Assembly: GCF_900163965.1 (NCBI RefSeq)
Contig: NZ_FULE01000016.1
Span: 1 to 64,000 of the forward strand
Origin: Vibrio ruber DSM 16370
GTDB lineage: Bacteria > Pseudomonadota > Gammaproteobacteria > Enterobacterales > Vibrionaceae
Reading direction: 5' to 3'
DNA: 64,000 nucleotides
Shown: in pieces, positions 15,626-26,717 of the stretch
Numbering within the stretch: position 1 is the first letter of the stretch
How the letters are laid out: each line of letters starts with the position of its first letter
Program-made: the position numbers and the translations under genes
The notes under the pieces: model-generated
The model's input: only the letters and a program-made list of their open reading frames with translations
Databases searched by the model: none
Told to the model about the DNA's origin: nothing

Positions 15626-17185
15626 TTATCCGGCGAGGACGTCGGTTGCAACTTTGTAAGTTGGATCTTCCTTCACATTCGTTTCTATCAGACTGCTGGC
15701 TTTATGAAGCAGTTTACGACAATCCTGACTCAGGTGACGTAAGTGAAGCGTTTTACCTACGGTTGCGTAACGTTCCGCGAGGGTTTCAATCGCATCAATT
15801 GCTGAGTGGTCTGTCACTCGTGATTGAGCAAAATCAACAATCACGTGTTCCGGATCTTGGTGAGCATCAAATAACTCCAGAAAATTTGCCACCGAACCAA
15901 AGAAAATCGGTCCATGGATTTTATATTCTTTAGAGCCGTCTTCGTTTGTATGGCTGGTTGCATAAATGTGTTTAGCATGATCCCATGCAAACATCAGTGC
16001 TGATGTAATGACACCGACAGCAACGGCAATCGCTAAATCGGTAAATACAGTCACAATGGTCACAAGGATAATCACGAAGAAGTCTTTCTTCGGTACTTTT
16101 CTGGCAAGTTTAAAGGTTGCCCATTCGAAGGTTCCGATCACCACCATAAACATGACACCGACCAATGCTGCTAGTGGAATCATCTCAATGAGTGATGAAG
16201 TAAACAAAATAAAGCACAGCAACATCACTGCAGCAACGATACCGGACAGGCGTCCTCTGCCACCGGAGTTGACGTTAATCATCGATTGACCGATCATCGC
16301 ACACCCACCCATAGCACCGAAAAACGAACAGGTAATATTGGCAAGCCCTTGCCCCATACATTCTCGGTTTGACTGGCCGCGGCTATTCGTCATTTCATCA
16401 AGTACAGTGAGTGTCAGCAAAGATTCGATCAGTCCGACGGCTGCTAAAATAACAGAATAGGGCAGAATAATTTTTAGGGTTTCGAATGTGAGCGGGACAT
16501 TTGGCACTGCAAACGTGGGAAGTGTTCCGGCAAGTGTTGCCGCTTCATTTCCGGACATGGTACGAAGAAAATCAACCACAGTCCGGGTTTCCAGACCGAA
16601 TCCCTGAACAATTAAAGTGACGACAATGATAGCGGCCAGAGAAGAGGGGATTGCCGTTGTGATTTTCGGCAGGAAAAAGATAATCGCCATGGTTAAAGCG
16701 ACAAGGCCTAGCATGAGTAACATTTGGTCATAGGGTAGCCAAGTCATTACGCCATTCAAAGAGGGCACCTTGAATTGCCCTAACTGAGCAAGGAAGATAA
16801 CGATAGCAAGTCCGTTGACAAAACCGATCATGACCGGATGGGGCACAATCCGGATAAATTTTCCGAGTTTGAATAAACCGGCACTGATTTGAAGGATACC
16901 TGCTAATAAAATAGCAGCAAACAGATAAGAGATGCCGTGTTCGGAAACCAGGCTGACCATCACGACAGCCATGGCACCGGTTGCACCTGAAATCATCCCC
17001 GGGCGGCCACCAAAAATGGCAGTAATCAGACCGACAATAAAAGCAGCATAAAGACCGACCATCGGGTCCACACCTGCAACAAATGCAAAAGCAACGGCCT
17101 CGGGGACTAATGCCAGTGCGACGGTCAATCCGGAAAGGACATCATTTTTAATTGAATATGTTGATTGGTTTGGGAATTCAAGCAT
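15626..17185 (-). CDS. SulP-family anion transporter with STAS domain
   Basis: This 519-residue inner-membrane protein belongs to SulP/SLC26, which moves sulfate, bicarbonate or other anions, often with Na+ or H+. Residues ~15-400 form the multi-helix transport domain; early motifs include [19 protein letters not shown] and the family glycine-rich GATGAMAVV. Residues ~415-510 are a STAS domain ([19 protein letters not shown]). Such short vibrio SulP proteins resemble bicarbonate transporters, but the substrate cannot be read from sequence. No clear Shine-Dalgarno precedes the ATG. A promoter-terminator pair lies directly upstream. Confidence 0.9.
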   Translation of the reverse strand: MLEFPNQSTYSIKNDVLSGLTVALALVPEAVAFAFVAGVDPMVGLYAAFIVGLITAIFGGRPGMISGATGAMAVVMVSLVSEHGISYLFAAILLAGILQISAGLFKLGKFIRIVPHPVMIGFVNGLAIVIFLAQLGQFKVPSLNGVMTWLPYDQMLLMLGLVALTMAIIFFLPKITTAIPSSLAAIIVVTLIVQGFGLETRTVVDFLRTMSGNEAATLAGTLPTFAVPNVPLTFETLKIILPYSVILAAVGLIESLLTLTVLDEMTNSRGQSNRECMGQGLANITCSFFGAMGGCAMIGQSMINVNSGGRGRLSGIVAAVMLLCFILFTSSLIEMIPLAALVGVMFMVVIGTFEWATFKLARKVPKKDFFVIILVTIVTVFTDLAIAVAVGVITSALMFAWDHAKHIYATSHTNEDGSKEYKIHGPIFFGSVANFLELFDAHQDPEHVIVDFAQSRVTDHSAIDAIETLAERYATVGKTLHLRHLSQDCRKLLHKASSLIETNVKEDPTYKVATDVLAG

Positions 17186-17216
17186 GAGTATGACTGTTTT
17201 CTGTTAGTGGCTGAAC

Positions 17217-17356
17217 AAAAAAACCGATATAAAGCTATCGGTTCGCTCTGGGTATTGTAACCAAGCAATATGAACTGGTGATTTCAGGTTCATGTGCCGC
17301 AAGTTCTTTCATGACTAAAAGGACATTTCGGTCTTGGACTTTACTTGGGCATAAGC
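17217..17356 (-). ncRNA. Candidate small RNA or transcription attenuator upstream of sulP
   Basis: On the minus strand a promoter (17363-17391) is followed ~115 nt later by an intrinsic terminator: AACCGATA/TATCGGTT stem at 17222-17243, then seven T. No long ORF lies between. The terminator is only ~30 bp before the sulP ATG on the same strand. The ~140-nt RNA could be a free sRNA or a leader controlling readthrough into sulP. A 25-codon frame starting MKELAAHEPE ends in the terminator stem but has no clear ribosome site. Confidence 0.5.
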
Positions 17357-17362
17357 TGGCGA

Positions 17363-17391
17363 ATGCTACAGAAAAGTGTGATTGAGGTCAA
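17363..17391 (-). promoter_or_regulatory. Sigma70 promoter in the rne-sulP gap
   Basis: Read on the minus strand, TTGACC (17391-17386) and TAGCAT (17368-17363) are separated by exactly 17 bp. It drives the candidate leader or small RNA and, by readthrough, sulP. Confidence 0.6.
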
Positions 17392-17455
17392 CTGTTCGGT
17401 ATCTTGGTGACGAGCTGCCTTTTATGGATGTAATGAGATGCGCTGACCGAAGAGG

Positions 17456-17487
17456 CGTAAAAAAAGAGCTGCATTCAGCAGCTCTTT
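17456..17487 (-). terminator. Terminator of rne
   Basis: AAAGAGCTGC/GCAGCTCTTT is a perfect 10-bp stem with a 5-base loop. On the minus strand it is followed by a T run. Confidence 0.9.
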
Positions 17488-17514
17488 GAAGACTAAAAGT
17501 TACGCAGAAATTAT

Positions 17515-20500
17515 TCAGGATAACTGGAGTGGTTTTGCCATGACAGAACTAGCATGATTGGTTGCTGCATGACTGCCGGCACCTTTTAATGGATAGCGTT
17601 GATCTCGCAAAGGCGCAGCATCAAGAATAACGTTTACCAGTTCACCGCTTCCGGGGGCTTTAGTCATTGGAGAAAAAGCATGGCCTTTTACTGCGATGAC
17701 ACTTTCCGGCGCCGGTTGTAAAGGCTGCTCTGAACTTTCCTGAGCTGGTTCTGGCATGTCTTGTGGGCTGTCCTGAACTTGTGCTGTCTGTTCAGTATCC
17801 GCGACAACTTTATCGGTGATCTCTGCTTTCGGCTGTTCAGCGGGTGATGGTTGATCTCCCACAGCTTCCGTCGGCGTAGCAACCTCAACATGCTCACCTG
17901 AAGATTTATCCGTTTCCTGAGTTACCGGGTTCATCTCTTCATGAACCATTTTTTCAGGCGTGACTATATCCGGTGTCACTTGCGGTGCATTTTCTGATGT
18001 TGCAATCTCTGAAGTGTTAGATGCTGCGGCTGAATGAACAATCACCTTACCCATTGCCATTTCAGGGAACGCGACACCGCTGAGTTCCCGCGTTTCTGGC
18101 TGTACCGGTGTTTGTTCAGATTTAACGGGTTGAGATGTGGACTTTTTCGTTAAACCGTAGCTTGGCATCACTTTACCCATTGCCATTTCCGGAGACGCAA
18201 CACCGCCTTTCCGTAACCGGAATGGGTTTGGTCTGCGTTCTCTGCCTCTGCGACGACGTTGGCCGTTTGCACGTAAATGGCGAGGCGAACGACGACTGCG
18301 ACGCTGTTTAGGCTCTTCAGTATTTGTGTTGTCATTCGCATTATTTGCGGTCTGATCTTGTTGCGTCTCTTCCGATGAAGACTGCACCGGTGATTGTGAC
18401 GATTGTTCATCCGTCACTGCCACAGGGGACACTTCTTGATTTATCTCATCATGTTCGGATACACGTTTATCAGTTGCCAAAGTTTCGTCAGTCGTTTGAG
18501 ACTGAATCCGAATCTGTTTGGTCAGTTTACGGCGTTGACGGCGCTCTTTAGCAACGACAGCTTTATCTTGTGTATCCCGTGGTTCTTTCTTCGCTTCAGA
18601 TTGTGCTTCCTGAGCGATTTTTTGTCCTTCTTCGGCCAATTTATCAGCCGAATTTTTATCTTGTGGCCCACGCTTATCTTGTTTTGGTTTACGAGATTTC
18701 GCTGGCTTTTTATCATCAACAGGCTGTTGCTGTTTGGTTTCAGCTGAGTCTGTTTTCTCTGATTTTGGTTTGTTGTTTTCCTGAGTTTGTTGACGAGGAC
18801 GTCTGCGTTGCTCTTGATTACGTTCACGAGAACGGCGAGGTTTTCTGTTCTCTGAGGGTTTTTCCTGTGTGGATGTTTCAGTTTCGACCACCGGTTTTTC
18901 CGGCTGAGCTGGTTCTGAAGCAGAAAACAGATTATTCAGGCCTTTCATCAAGCGACTGAATAATCCCGGTTGTGCCGGTTCCTTCGATTCACTTGTTTGA
19001 GTGGTTTGAGGCGCTTTAGGTTGAGGCGCTGATGTTGTTGGCGCAGCAAACCCTTTTAAGACCGGCTCTTCGATGCGTCGCTGTTTCGTTTCAGGCTCAA
19101 CGATATCTTTACCTTCGACCTCACGAATACTTTCTAATCGTTTTGGCACGAGGTAAGACAGCATTTCCTGTTCTTCACCTTCGCGAACCCGAATTACCTC
19201 AAAGTGAGGGGTTTCCATATCAGAGTTCGGTACGATGGTGATTTTAACATCCTGAATTCGCTCAATGTGATTAATTGAACGACGTTTCTCATTTAATAGA
19301 TACGATGCAATCGGTACGGGCACAACGGCGAGGACTTGTGACGTATTGTCTTTCAACGCTTCTTCTTCAATGAGTCGAAGTACAGACAGCGCGAGAGATT
19401 CATTATCACGGACAACCCCTGTTCCGGAACAGCGCGGGCAAATATGATGACTTGCCTCTGCCAGAGAAGGGCTCAGGCGTTGCCGGGACATCTCAAGTAA
19501 GCCAAATCTGGAAATACGGCCAATCTGAACCCGGGCACGGTCAACACGAACCGCTTCTCGAAGTTTGTTTTCAACTTCACGTTGATGACGGACTGGTGTC
19601 ATATCGATAAAGTCGATGACAACAAGACCACCTAAATCTCGTAAACGAAGTTGGCGAGCGATTTCTTCGGCTGCTTCCAGGTTGGTATTCAGTGCCGTTT
19701 CTTCGATATCACCACCCTTGGTTGCACGAGCAGAGTTGATATCGATCGACGTGAGTGCTTCAGTCGGGTCGATAACTATCGAACCACCGGAAGGTAAACG
19801 CACTTCACGCTGGAAGGCTGATTCGATCTGGCTTTCGATTTGATAGTGGCTGAAGAGCGGGACTTCACCTTCATATTTTTTGACCCGATTGACAAAATCG
19901 GGACGAACAAGGCGGATATGCTCTAATGCACGTTCGTAAATGGTATTGCTATCGATCAATATTTCACCGATATCGCGACGCAAATAATCACGAATTGCGC
20001 GAGCAATAACATTACTTTCCTGATGGATTAAGAAAGGAGCCGGATTCGTGTCGGAAGCCTGCTTAATTGCACTCCAGTGGTTGAGCAGAACGTTTAAATC
20101 CCACTCTAACTCTTCAGCACTTTTACCCACACCGGCAGTGCGGACTATCAGCCCCATGCCTTGCGGAAGTTCGAGTGTGCTGAGTGCTTCTTTCAGTTCA
20201 GTTCTTTCCGTTCCTTCGATACGACGGGAAATCCCACCGGCACGAGGATTATTTGGCATCAGAACCAAATAGCTACCAGCCAGAGACACAAATGTTGTAA
20301 GCGCAGCACCTTTACTGCCACGCTCTTCCTTCTCGATTTGAATGATGACTTCCTGACCTTCTTTCAGAACTTCCTTAATACTAGGACGTCCCTGATAAGT
20401 GTAGCCGGCCGGGAAATATTCTTTCGCAACTTCTTTGAGAGGAAGAAAACCATGTCTTTCCGCGCCATAATCCACAAATGCAGCTTCAAGACTTGGCTCA

Positions 20501-20646
20501 ACTCTGGTGATTTTTCCTTTGTAAATATTGGCTTTCTTTGATTCGTATCCGGGACTTTCTATATCCAGATCGAAAAGTCGCTGGCCATCAACCAGCGCGA
20601 CACGCAACTCTTCTTTTTGAGTTGCGTTAATTAACATTCTTTTCAT
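17515..20646 (-). CDS. rne: Ribonuclease E
   Basis: This 1043-residue endoribonuclease initiates mRNA decay and processes rRNA and tRNA; it scaffolds the membrane-attached degradosome. The N-terminal half is highly conserved: S1 RNA-binding domain (~35-125), 5' sensor, and a DNase I-like domain with catalytic Asp in [10 protein letters not shown] (~303) and VIDFIDMTP (~346). The zinc-link CPRCSGTG is near 404. The C-terminal half is disordered and rich in Lys, Arg, Gln and Glu, with arginine-rich RNA-binding stretches. The short motif PEMAMGKV occurs twice before the end, and a related SPMTKAPGS lies near the C terminus. A ~600-bp leader precedes it. Confidence 0.96.
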   Translation of the reverse strand: MKRMLINATQKEELRVALVDGQRLFDLDIESPGYESKKANIYKGKITRVEPSLEAAFVDYGAERHGFLPLKEVAKEYFPAGYTYQGRPSIKEVLKEGQEVIIQIEKEERGSKGAALTTFVSLAGSYLVLMPNNPRAGGISRRIEGTERTELKEALSTLELPQGMGLIVRTAGVGKSAEELEWDLNVLLNHWSAIKQASDTNPAPFLIHQESNVIARAIRDYLRRDIGEILIDSNTIYERALEHIRLVRPDFVNRVKKYEGEVPLFSHYQIESQIESAFQREVRLPSGGSIVIDPTEALTSIDINSARATKGGDIEETALNTNLEAAEEIARQLRLRDLGGLVVIDFIDMTPVRHQREVENKLREAVRVDRARVQIGRISRFGLLEMSRQRLSPSLAEASHHICPRCSGTGVVRDNESLALSVLRLIEEEALKDNTSQVLAVVPVPIASYLLNEKRRSINHIERIQDVKITIVPNSDMETPHFEVIRVREGEEQEMLSYLVPKRLESIREVEGKDIVEPETKQRRIEEPVLKGFAAPTTSAPQPKAPQTTQTSESKEPAQPGLFSRLMKGLNNLFSASEPAQPEKPVVETETSTQEKPSENRKPRRSRERNQEQRRRPRQQTQENNKPKSEKTDSAETKQQQPVDDKKPAKSRKPKQDKRGPQDKNSADKLAEEGQKIAQEAQSEAKKEPRDTQDKAVVAKERRQRRKLTKQIRIQSQTTDETLATDKRVSEHDEINQEVSPVAVTDEQSSQSPVQSSSEETQQDQTANNANDNTNTEEPKQRRSRRSPRHLRANGQRRRRGRERRPNPFRLRKGGVASPEMAMGKVMPSYGLTKKSTSQPVKSEQTPVQPETRELSGVAFPEMAMGKVIVHSAAASNTSEIATSENAPQVTPDIVTPEKMVHEEMNPVTQETDKSSGEHVEVATPTEAVGDQPSPAEQPKAEITDKVVADTEQTAQVQDSPQDMPEPAQESSEQPLQPAPESVIAVKGHAFSPMTKAPGSGELVNVILDAAPLRDQRYPLKGAGSHAATNHASSVMAKPLQLS

Positions 20647-21304
20647 TTAAAAATCTCGTTGTATTTCTTTTGTTTTGATTATTTGTTGTTCTTATTGCTT
20701 GCATTTCGTCTTCACGGTGCCTGATCCCATGGCTTTTTTTTGCAGCCTCTCGGCTGGAAGGGACGCTCAAAAAGGCACTTCAGTCCTCACCCTCTGATTA
20801 CTTCACCAGTGATGAGCCGCCGTGTGCGGTAGATACTCAACATGAATGACGATGAGTAGAACAATAAGATGTTACGGTCTGTCTGTCTTACGCCATTTGC
20901 AGCATACAAAGAACCGTAAGTTTCTACCCAAAATTGCTCGAAACATGGCATCATGAGTTAAAACATTGCCAGTGTGTCTATTGCAGCTATGAACTATAGC
21001 AGTGGCAACGTATTTCAGCAATCTGCTTTATAAAAAATAAACCTAAAAAAATCGGCTCCGGAAGCTGAGATGATTTATGAATTGGCGACTTTGGCGTCGT
21101 TTGTTCAAGATTAACACGCGAGGGGGCGAGAATCGTCAATATTTATCACTATGATATCGATCATCAAGATAGTATGATGCGCGCTTTTGAGCCAGAATTG
21201 CTATCCCAGCCAACTTTTATGTCCAGTGATGAAGCGCTAGGTTGAGCGGATCGCCTGTAGCAGCAACTTCTTTTTATCAACAATTTTGTATAAACAATAA
21301 GCAA
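20647..21304. promoter_or_regulatory. rne: rne-rluC divergent region with long structured rne leader
   Basis: These 658 bp separate divergent rne and rluC. In enterobacteria the long rne 5' UTR lets RNase E autoregulate its own mRNA through stem-loops. Candidate stems here include CAGCC-TCTC-GGCTG (20743-20756) and TCAC-CA-GTGA (near 20804-20815). No other gene is supported. The leader role is inferred from the family. Confidence 0.5.
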
Positions 21305-22249
21305 ATGAGCGAAATCAGAACACAAGTCCAGTTTGTCAATATTGATGAAGATATGGCAGGCCAGCGCATCGATAACTTCCTGCGTAATAAACTGAAGGAT
21401 ATTCCGAAGAGTGTCGTTTACCGGATTCTGCGCAAGGGCGAAGTGCGTGTGAATAAAAAGCGGATTAAACCTGAATATAAATTACAACCCGGTGATGTGA
21501 TTCGGATCCCGCCGGTGACTCTGCCGCAGAGTGACACGACGCAAGAACCATTGAGCCCTAAACTGGCAAAAGTTTCGCAATTAGAACAGTGTATTTTATT
21601 TGAAGATGATGCGCTATTGGTGCTGAATAAGCCGTCTGGGACAGCCGTTCATGGTGGGAGCGGGTTAAAATTTGGCGCGATAGAGGCATTGCGGGCGCTC
21701 CGGCCACAGGCCCGTTTTCTGGAATTGGTACATCGGATTGACCGAGATACTTCCGGAATCCTTTTGGTGGCGAAAAAGCGTTCGGCTCTCCGTCATTTAC
21801 AAGCTCAGTTTCGGGACAAGTCGGTTCAGAAGCATTACAACGCGCTCGTGATGGGAACGTGGGATGCCAAATGTCGCAACATAAATGCGCCACTGCTGAA
21901 AAACGAAGTCAATAGTATTGTTCGGGTCAACCCGCAAGGGAAAGCTTCGGAAACTCGTTTTAAAGTGATCGAAGCTTTTTCTCAGGCAACATTAATTCAA
22001 GCGAGCCCAGTGACCGGACGGACTCATCAGATCCGTGTTCATACCCAATATGCAGGACATCCGATCGCTTGGGATGATCGTTATGGCGACCCTCGCTTTG
22101 ATGCATATACGGGTAAATTAGGATTGGATCGACTCTTTTTACATGCCGCACAGATACGTTTTATCCATCCAATAAGTAATGAAGTGATGACGCTTGTCGC
22201 TCCGATGGAGCAAAAGCTTGAAAATGTGTTGGCACAGCTACGTTTATAG
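21305..22249 (+). CDS. rluC: 23S rRNA pseudouridine synthase RluC
   Basis: This 314-residue enzyme converts specific uridines of 23S rRNA (955, 2504 and 2580 in E. coli) to pseudouridine. An S4 RNA-binding domain comes first (~10-75; [23 protein letters not shown]). The RluA-type catalytic domain follows, with the active Asp in HRIDRDTSG and a later GRTHQIRVH motif. A frame opens 21 codons earlier (21242), but alignment with E. coli RluC (start just before [10 protein letters not shown]) favours ATG at 21305. It diverges from rne as in E. coli and converges with maf. Confidence 0.94.
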   Translation: MSEIRTQVQFVNIDEDMAGQRIDNFLRNKLKDIPKSVVYRILRKGEVRVNKKRIKPEYKLQPGDVIRIPPVTLPQSDTTQEPLSPKLAKVSQLEQCILFEDDALLVLNKPSGTAVHGGSGLKFGAIEALRALRPQARFLELVHRIDRDTSGILLVAKKRSALRHLQAQFRDKSVQKHYNALVMGTWDAKCRNINAPLLKNEVNSIVRVNPQGKASETRFKVIEAFSQATLIQASPVTGRTHQIRVHTQYAGHPIAWDDRYGDPRFDAYTGKLGLDRLFLHAAQIRFIHPISNEVMTLVAPMEQKLENVLAQLRL

Positions 22250-22828
22250 CACTGTCATTCCTTCAGCATCGAGTAAGTCGATCAGTTTGATCAAGGGCAA
22301 TCCGATGAGTGCATTCGGGTCGTCACCCTCTAAGCGTTCAAACAGGGCAATGCCAAGCCCCTCACTTTTGAAACTGCCGGCACAGTCAAGCGGTTGCTCT
22401 ATTTCAATATAACGTTCAATTTGCCCGGGAGTTAATTGACGAAAGTGAACATGGAATTGGTCAACAATCGATTGGGTTGTCCGGGTGACATTATTATAGA
22501 CGGCGAGCCCTGTATAAAAGGTGATTTTGTTTCCCGATTGCGCCGTCAACTGTTGAACTGCCCGTTCCTTAGTGTGTGGTTTGCCGACGATTTGCCCCTG
22601 CACAACACACACTTGATCTGAGCCGATGACCAGACTTGGTTGGTGCCGCGGAGGGCAACTTTGTGCTTTTTGTCTGGCTAAACGTTGAACCAGCGCTTGT
22701 GGCGATTCATCCGCAAAGGGGGTTTCATCACACTCAGGTGCCATTGAAATGAAGGGAATGGCTATTTTTTCCAACAATTGGCGCCGATATTTTGAGGTAG
22801 AAGCTAAAACAAGTTGGTAATGGCTCAT
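22244..22828 (-). CDS. yceF: Maf-like nucleotide pyrophosphatase YceF
   Basis: This 194-residue Maf/HAM1-type enzyme hydrolyses modified nucleoside triphosphates; the E. coli YceF branch prefers m7GTP. Motifs include [15 protein letters not shown] near the N terminus, VIGSDQVC (catalytic Asp) and KPHTKERA. The start at 22828 ([11 protein letters not shown]) fits the family; an upstream in-frame codon at 22891 would add 21 unrelated residues. Its 3' end overlaps the rluC end by six bases, tail to tail. It diverges from yceD 151 bp away. Confidence 0.92.
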   Translation of the reverse strand: MSHYQLVLASTSKYRRQLLEKIAIPFISMAPECDETPFADESPQALVQRLARQKAQSCPPRHQPSLVIGSDQVCVVQGQIVGKPHTKERAVQQLTAQSGNKITFYTGLAVYNNVTRTTQSIVDQFHVHFRQLTPGQIERYIEIEQPLDCAGSFKSEGLGIALFERLEGDDPNALIGLPLIKLIDLLDAEGMTVL

Positions 22829-22979
22829 ATAGATATTTGATGAATTCTTTGGTGTTGTGCCGAGAATATATGATAATGCTATGGAGATCACCGTAAGTGG
22901 ATCGGAATGGCGAAAAAAAGCTAACTTTTTTCCCTTTTTCTTTGACTAAATTTGATTTGGAAGATAATATTCGCGCCCT

Positions 22980-23501
22980 ATGCAAAAGGTAAAAATCCCG
23001 CGAACGGTTGATCCCGTAAAAGCAGCTCAGAAACGACTCGACTATGATGGTATTATTCAGGTCGGTCTTTTTAAGCGCTTAGAGGAAGCAGTCGAAGGCG
23101 TAAAATGTGACGCTGATGTCTCATTGTCATTTGGGTTTGATGAACAGCGACTCGTTGTTATCTCTGGTAAAGCTAGCATCGAAGTTGATTTGCAGTGTCA
23201 ACGCTGTAATGAGGTTTTCCCACATCGTTGCGATGTGGATTTCACTTATACCCCGAATTTAGGGAAGAAAAGTGAAGATGCACCGGCATCATACGATTTG
23301 GTAGATCGGAATGAGTACGGTGAAGTAGACCTGATTCAGTTGGTTGAGGACGAGTTCATCATTGGTTTACCCCAAGTTGCGATGCATGATCCATCAGACT
23401 GTCGTGTTGATTCAGACAATATGGTATTTGGTGACATTCCTGATGAAGTTCCGGAAGATAAACCGAATCCATTTGACGTATTAAAGAGCTTGAAGCGCTA
23501 A
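22980..23501 (+). CDS. yceD: YceD, 23S rRNA accumulation protein (DUF177)
   Basis: This 173-residue DUF177 protein starts MQKVKIPRTVDPVKAAQKR. It is linked in E. coli and plants to 23S rRNA accumulation. Paired cysteines, CQRC and HRC (~residues 75-85), suggest a metal-bound fold. It leads the yceD-rpmF-plsX-fab transcript, with rpmF 40 bp downstream, the conserved arrangement that ties ribosome and lipid synthesis together. Confidence 0.93.
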   Translation: MQKVKIPRTVDPVKAAQKRLDYDGIIQVGLFKRLEEAVEGVKCDADVSLSFGFDEQRLVVISGKASIEVDLQCQRCNEVFPHRCDVDFTYTPNLGKKSEDAPASYDLVDRNEYGEVDLIQLVEDEFIIGLPQVAMHDPSDCRVDSDNMVFGDIPDEVPEDKPNPFDVLKSLKR

Positions 23502-23541
23502 TTTTTATCGCTAAGCATCCATTAACATAGGAGTAGGGTCC

Positions 23542-23712
23542 ATGGCCGTACAACAAAACCGTAAAACACGTTCTAAGCGTGGTATGCGTCGTTCACATGA
23601 TGCGTTGACTACAGCTGCTTTGTCTGTAGATTCAGCATCAGGTGAAACTCACCTACGTCACAATGTAACTGCAGATGGTTACTACCGTGGCAAAAAGGTA
23701 ATCAACAAGTAA
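23542..23712 (+). CDS. rpmF: 50S ribosomal protein L32
   Basis: This 56-residue protein starts [20 protein letters not shown] and ends RGKKVINK, a full-length bacterial L32 of the large subunit, near the peptidyl-transferase side. It lacks the zinc-binding cysteines found in some bacterial L32 forms, as usual in enterics and vibrios. AGGAGTAGGG precedes the ATG. plsX starts 10 bp after its stop. Confidence 0.97.
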   Translation: MAVQQNRKTRSKRGMRRSHDALTTAALSVDSASGETHLRHNVTADGYYRGKKVINK

Positions 23713-23722
23713 GGTTGGACCT

Positions 23723-24748
23723 TTGCAATATTATACCGTTGCACTTGATGCAATGGGCGGGGACTTCGGACCTCGCGTTACAGTGCCTGCCGCCGTGCAG
23801 GCACTGTCGCGTTTCCCAGCGCTAAAAGTGATTTTGGTCGGTGATCGGAACGCAATCACCTTTCAATTGTCTCAGTTAGGTTACTCTGACAGCTCACGTA
23901 TGAGTATTGTTCATAGTGATCAAGTCATCTCTAATTCAGAAAAACCTTCTCTTGCACTGCGCCGTTTTATGCATAGTTCAATGGGAATGGCGATTGACTT
24001 GGTGACAGAGCAAGTTGCTGATGCATGTGTCAGTGCAGGGAATACCGGTGCGCTGATGGCTCTTTCACGTTTCCGTTTGAAGTTGCTCCCCGGTATTGAT
24101 CGGCCTGCGTTGATTTCTGCGCTTCCGACGGTATCCGGAAAACGGCTGTGGATGCTGGATTTGGGCGCAAATGTTTCCTGTGATGCCGATTCTTTATTTC
24201 AGTTTGCTGTCATGGGGAGTGCTTTGGCTGAAGTTCATCTGGGGCATAAAGCTCGAGTGGCTGTTTTAAATGTCGGTGAAGAAGAAATTAAAGGCAATGA
24301 TTTTGTCAGACGATGTGCCGATATGTTAAGACAGACGCAGTCAATTCATTTCACCGGTAATATCGAAGGCAATCAGATATTCAATGATCTGACTGATGTT
24401 GTGGTTTGTGATGGTTTCGTTGGCAATGTCTGTTTGAAAAGTTGTGAAGGGACTGCCCAGCTGTTTATTGATCAGCTAAAAAATAGAATGTTTGGTTCAT
24501 CAATAAAGGGTTGGATCGCAAGAAAATTATTTTCTGAGCTATTTATTGGGTTAAAAAGCCTGAACCCCGACCACTATAACGGAGCAAGTTTGTTAGGATT
24601 GCGTGGCATCGTGGTGAAAAGCCATGGTAGTGCTGATATATCCGCTTTTGCCAATGCGATAGGAGAAGCGGTACACGAAATCAAAGAGCAAGTACCCAGT
24701 CGTATTAGCGAACGATTAGAAGCAGTTTTACTCGAGAGGCATTATTAG
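23723..24748 (+). CDS. plsX: Phosphate acyltransferase PlsX
   Basis: This 341-residue peripheral enzyme makes acyl-phosphate from acyl-ACP for phospholipid synthesis by PlsY. The signature [12 protein letters not shown] is at the N terminus. [10 protein letters not shown] and [10 protein letters not shown] are conserved blocks. The start is TTG, with AAGGTTGG upstream, as in several proteobacterial plsX genes. Length matches the family. It lies between rpmF and fabH, which starts five bases after its stop. Confidence 0.95.
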   Translation: MQYYTVALDAMGGDFGPRVTVPAAVQALSRFPALKVILVGDRNAITFQLSQLGYSDSSRMSIVHSDQVISNSEKPSLALRRFMHSSMGMAIDLVTEQVADACVSAGNTGALMALSRFRLKLLPGIDRPALISALPTVSGKRLWMLDLGANVSCDADSLFQFAVMGSALAEVHLGHKARVAVLNVGEEEIKGNDFVRRCADMLRQTQSIHFTGNIEGNQIFNDLTDVVVCDGFVGNVCLKSCEGTAQLFIDQLKNRMFGSSIKGWIARKLFSELFIGLKSLNPDHYNGASLLGLRGIVVKSHGSADISAFANAIGEAVHEIKEQVPSRISERLEAVLLERHY

Positions 24749-24753
24749 TCTTC

Positions 24754-25704
24754 ATGTATAGCAAAATATTAGGTACAGGCAGCTACCTGCCATCTCAGGT
24801 GCGGACTAACGCAGATTTAGAGAAAATGGTAGATACGAGTGATGAGTGGATTGTTACACGCACGGGCATCCGAGAACGACGTGTTGCTGCAGAAGATGAA
24901 ACGGTAGCCGATATGGCTTATCTGGCAGCGGTAAAAGCGTTGGAGATGTCTGCTGTTTCTAAAGATGATATCGATATGATTATCGTTGCAACAACCAGCG
25001 GTAGCCACTCATTCCCTTCATCGGCTTGTCAGGTTCAGGCTCAGCTTGGAATCAAAGGATGTCCGGCTTTTGATATAGCAGCAGCATGTTCTGGGTTTAT
25101 GTATGCTTTGTCGATTGCTGATCAGCACATTAAATCAGGCATGTGTAAAAACATTCTTGTGATCGGTTCTGACGCGTTGTCAAAAACCTGTGATCCGACT
25201 GATCGTTCAACCATTATCCTTTTTGGCGACGGAGCGGGTGCTGTTGTGCTTGGTCGTAGTGAAACTCCCGGAATTCTGTCAACTCATATTTATTCTGACG
25301 GTGAATATGGCCCATTGCTATCTTTGGAAACGCCACAGCCCGGCGGAGATTCTGACAAATGGGTCCATATGGCTGGAAATGAAGTCTTCAAAGTGGCTGT
25401 GACCCAATTGTCACAACTCGTTAAAGATACATTAGCCATAAATCAAATGGATAAAACGGAGCTGGATTGGTTGGTGCCTCATCAAGCAAATCTAAGAATT
25501 ATCTCTGCTACGGCACGAAAGCTTTCCATGTCTATGGATCAGGTTGTTGTGACTTTAGATCGGCACGGCAACACATCAGCGGCGTCAGTACCAACAGCTT
25601 TAGATGAAGCAGTTCGGGATGGCCGCATCCAACGTGGTCAGACATTGCTGCTGGAAGCTTTTGGCGGTGGCTTTACGTGGGGCTCCGCACTAGTCGTATT
25701 TTAA
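24754..25704 (+). CDS. fabH: 3-oxoacyl-ACP synthase III FabH
   Basis: This 316-residue enzyme condenses acetyl-CoA with malonyl-ACP and so starts each fatty-acid chain. The catalytic triad is visible: Cys112 in AAACSGF, the His in VPHQAN and the Asn in [18 protein letters not shown] is also conserved. Length equals E. coli FabH (317). It sits between plsX and fabD in the fab cluster. Confidence 0.96.
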   Translation: MYSKILGTGSYLPSQVRTNADLEKMVDTSDEWIVTRTGIRERRVAAEDETVADMAYLAAVKALEMSAVSKDDIDMIIVATTSGSHSFPSSACQVQAQLGIKGCPAFDIAAACSGFMYALSIADQHIKSGMCKNILVIGSDALSKTCDPTDRSTIILFGDGAGAVVLGRSETPGILSTHIYSDGEYGPLLSLETPQPGGDSDKWVHMAGNEVFKVAVTQLSQLVKDTLAINQMDKTELDWLVPHQANLRIISATARKLSMSMDQVVVTLDRHGNTSAASVPTALDEAVRDGRIQRGQTLLLEAFGGGFTWGSALVVF

Positions 25705-25776
25705 TACTGAGAAAACAATCCATATCATGGTGTGATGATGCTCCGTGTGGGGATTGTTTGGCGAGAGGAATAAAAA

Positions 25777-26706
25777 ATGAGCAATTTTGCTATCGTGTTT
25801 CCCGGTCAAGGTTCACAAACGATCGGAATGCTTGCCGAGCTGGGTGAACAATATGACGTAGTTCAACAGACGTTTGCAGAAGCATCAGATGTCTTGGGAT
25901 ATGATTTATGGTCACTGGTTCAAAATGGACCTGCGGAAGATTTAAATCAAACGTTTCGGACCCAGCCTGCACTGCTTGCTTCTTCGGTTGCAATCTGGCG
26001 GGTATGGCAGTCTTTAGAACTGGGGATGCCCGCTACGCTGGCAGGACATAGCCTCGGTGAATATTCTGCTTTGGTTTGTGCTGGTGTGATTGACTTTAAA
26101 CAAGCGATCAAATTAGTTGAGTTACGTGGTCAACTGATGCAAGAAGCGGTTCCTGCCGGGAGTGGTGCGATGTTTGCCATTATCGGTCTCGACGATGATG
26201 CAATTGCAAATGCATGTATCGCAGCTGCAAATGGGCAGATCGTATCTCCGGTAAACTTTAACTCTCCGGGTCAGGTTGTCATTGCCGGTGAAAAAGATGC
26301 CGTGCAACGCGCAGGGGAGCTTTGTAAAGAAGCCGGGGCGAAGCGTGCTCTGCCACTGCCTGTGTCTGTGCCATCTCACTGTGCTTTGATGAAGCCAGCT
26401 GCAGATAAGCTTGCCGAAACACTGCAAGCAATGACATTCAATACACCTGAAATATCAGTGATTAACAATGTTGATGTGATTGCGGAAACAGATCCGGAAA
26501 AGATCAAAGATGCGCTTGTTCGCCAATTGTATAATCCGGTACGTTGGACGGAAACTGTACAGAAGATGCATGAACAAGGTATTGAAAAACTATTTGAAAT
26601 GGGGCCGGGAAAAGTTCTGACCGGTCTGACAAAACGAATTGTTAAAACACTGACTGCAGAGGCAGTAAACGATACTGCTTCATTGAATTCAGTTCAGTCA
26701 TCATAG
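25777..26706 (+). CDS. fabD: Malonyl-CoA:ACP transacylase FabD
   Basis: This 309-residue enzyme moves malonyl groups from CoA to ACP. It has FPGQGSQ at residues 8-14 and the nucleophile Ser92 in GHSLGE. The active His is in the PSHCALM segment near 200. AGAGG lies upstream of the ATG. fabG follows 11 bp after the stop. Confidence 0.96.
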   Translation: MSNFAIVFPGQGSQTIGMLAELGEQYDVVQQTFAEASDVLGYDLWSLVQNGPAEDLNQTFRTQPALLASSVAIWRVWQSLELGMPATLAGHSLGEYSALVCAGVIDFKQAIKLVELRGQLMQEAVPAGSGAMFAIIGLDDDAIANACIAAANGQIVSPVNFNSPGQVVIAGEKDAVQRAGELCKEAGAKRALPLPVSVPSHCALMKPAADKLAETLQAMTFNTPEISVINNVDVIAETDPEKIKDALVRQLYNPVRWTETVQKMHEQGIEKLFEMGPGKVLTGLTKRIVKTLTAEAVNDTASLNSVQSS

Positions 26707-26717
26707 GGAAAAGAAAC

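Noticed and set aside
18403..18959. Plus-strand ORFs of 114 and 129 codons inside rne
   Set aside because: They are shadows of the low-complexity rne tail on the other strand.
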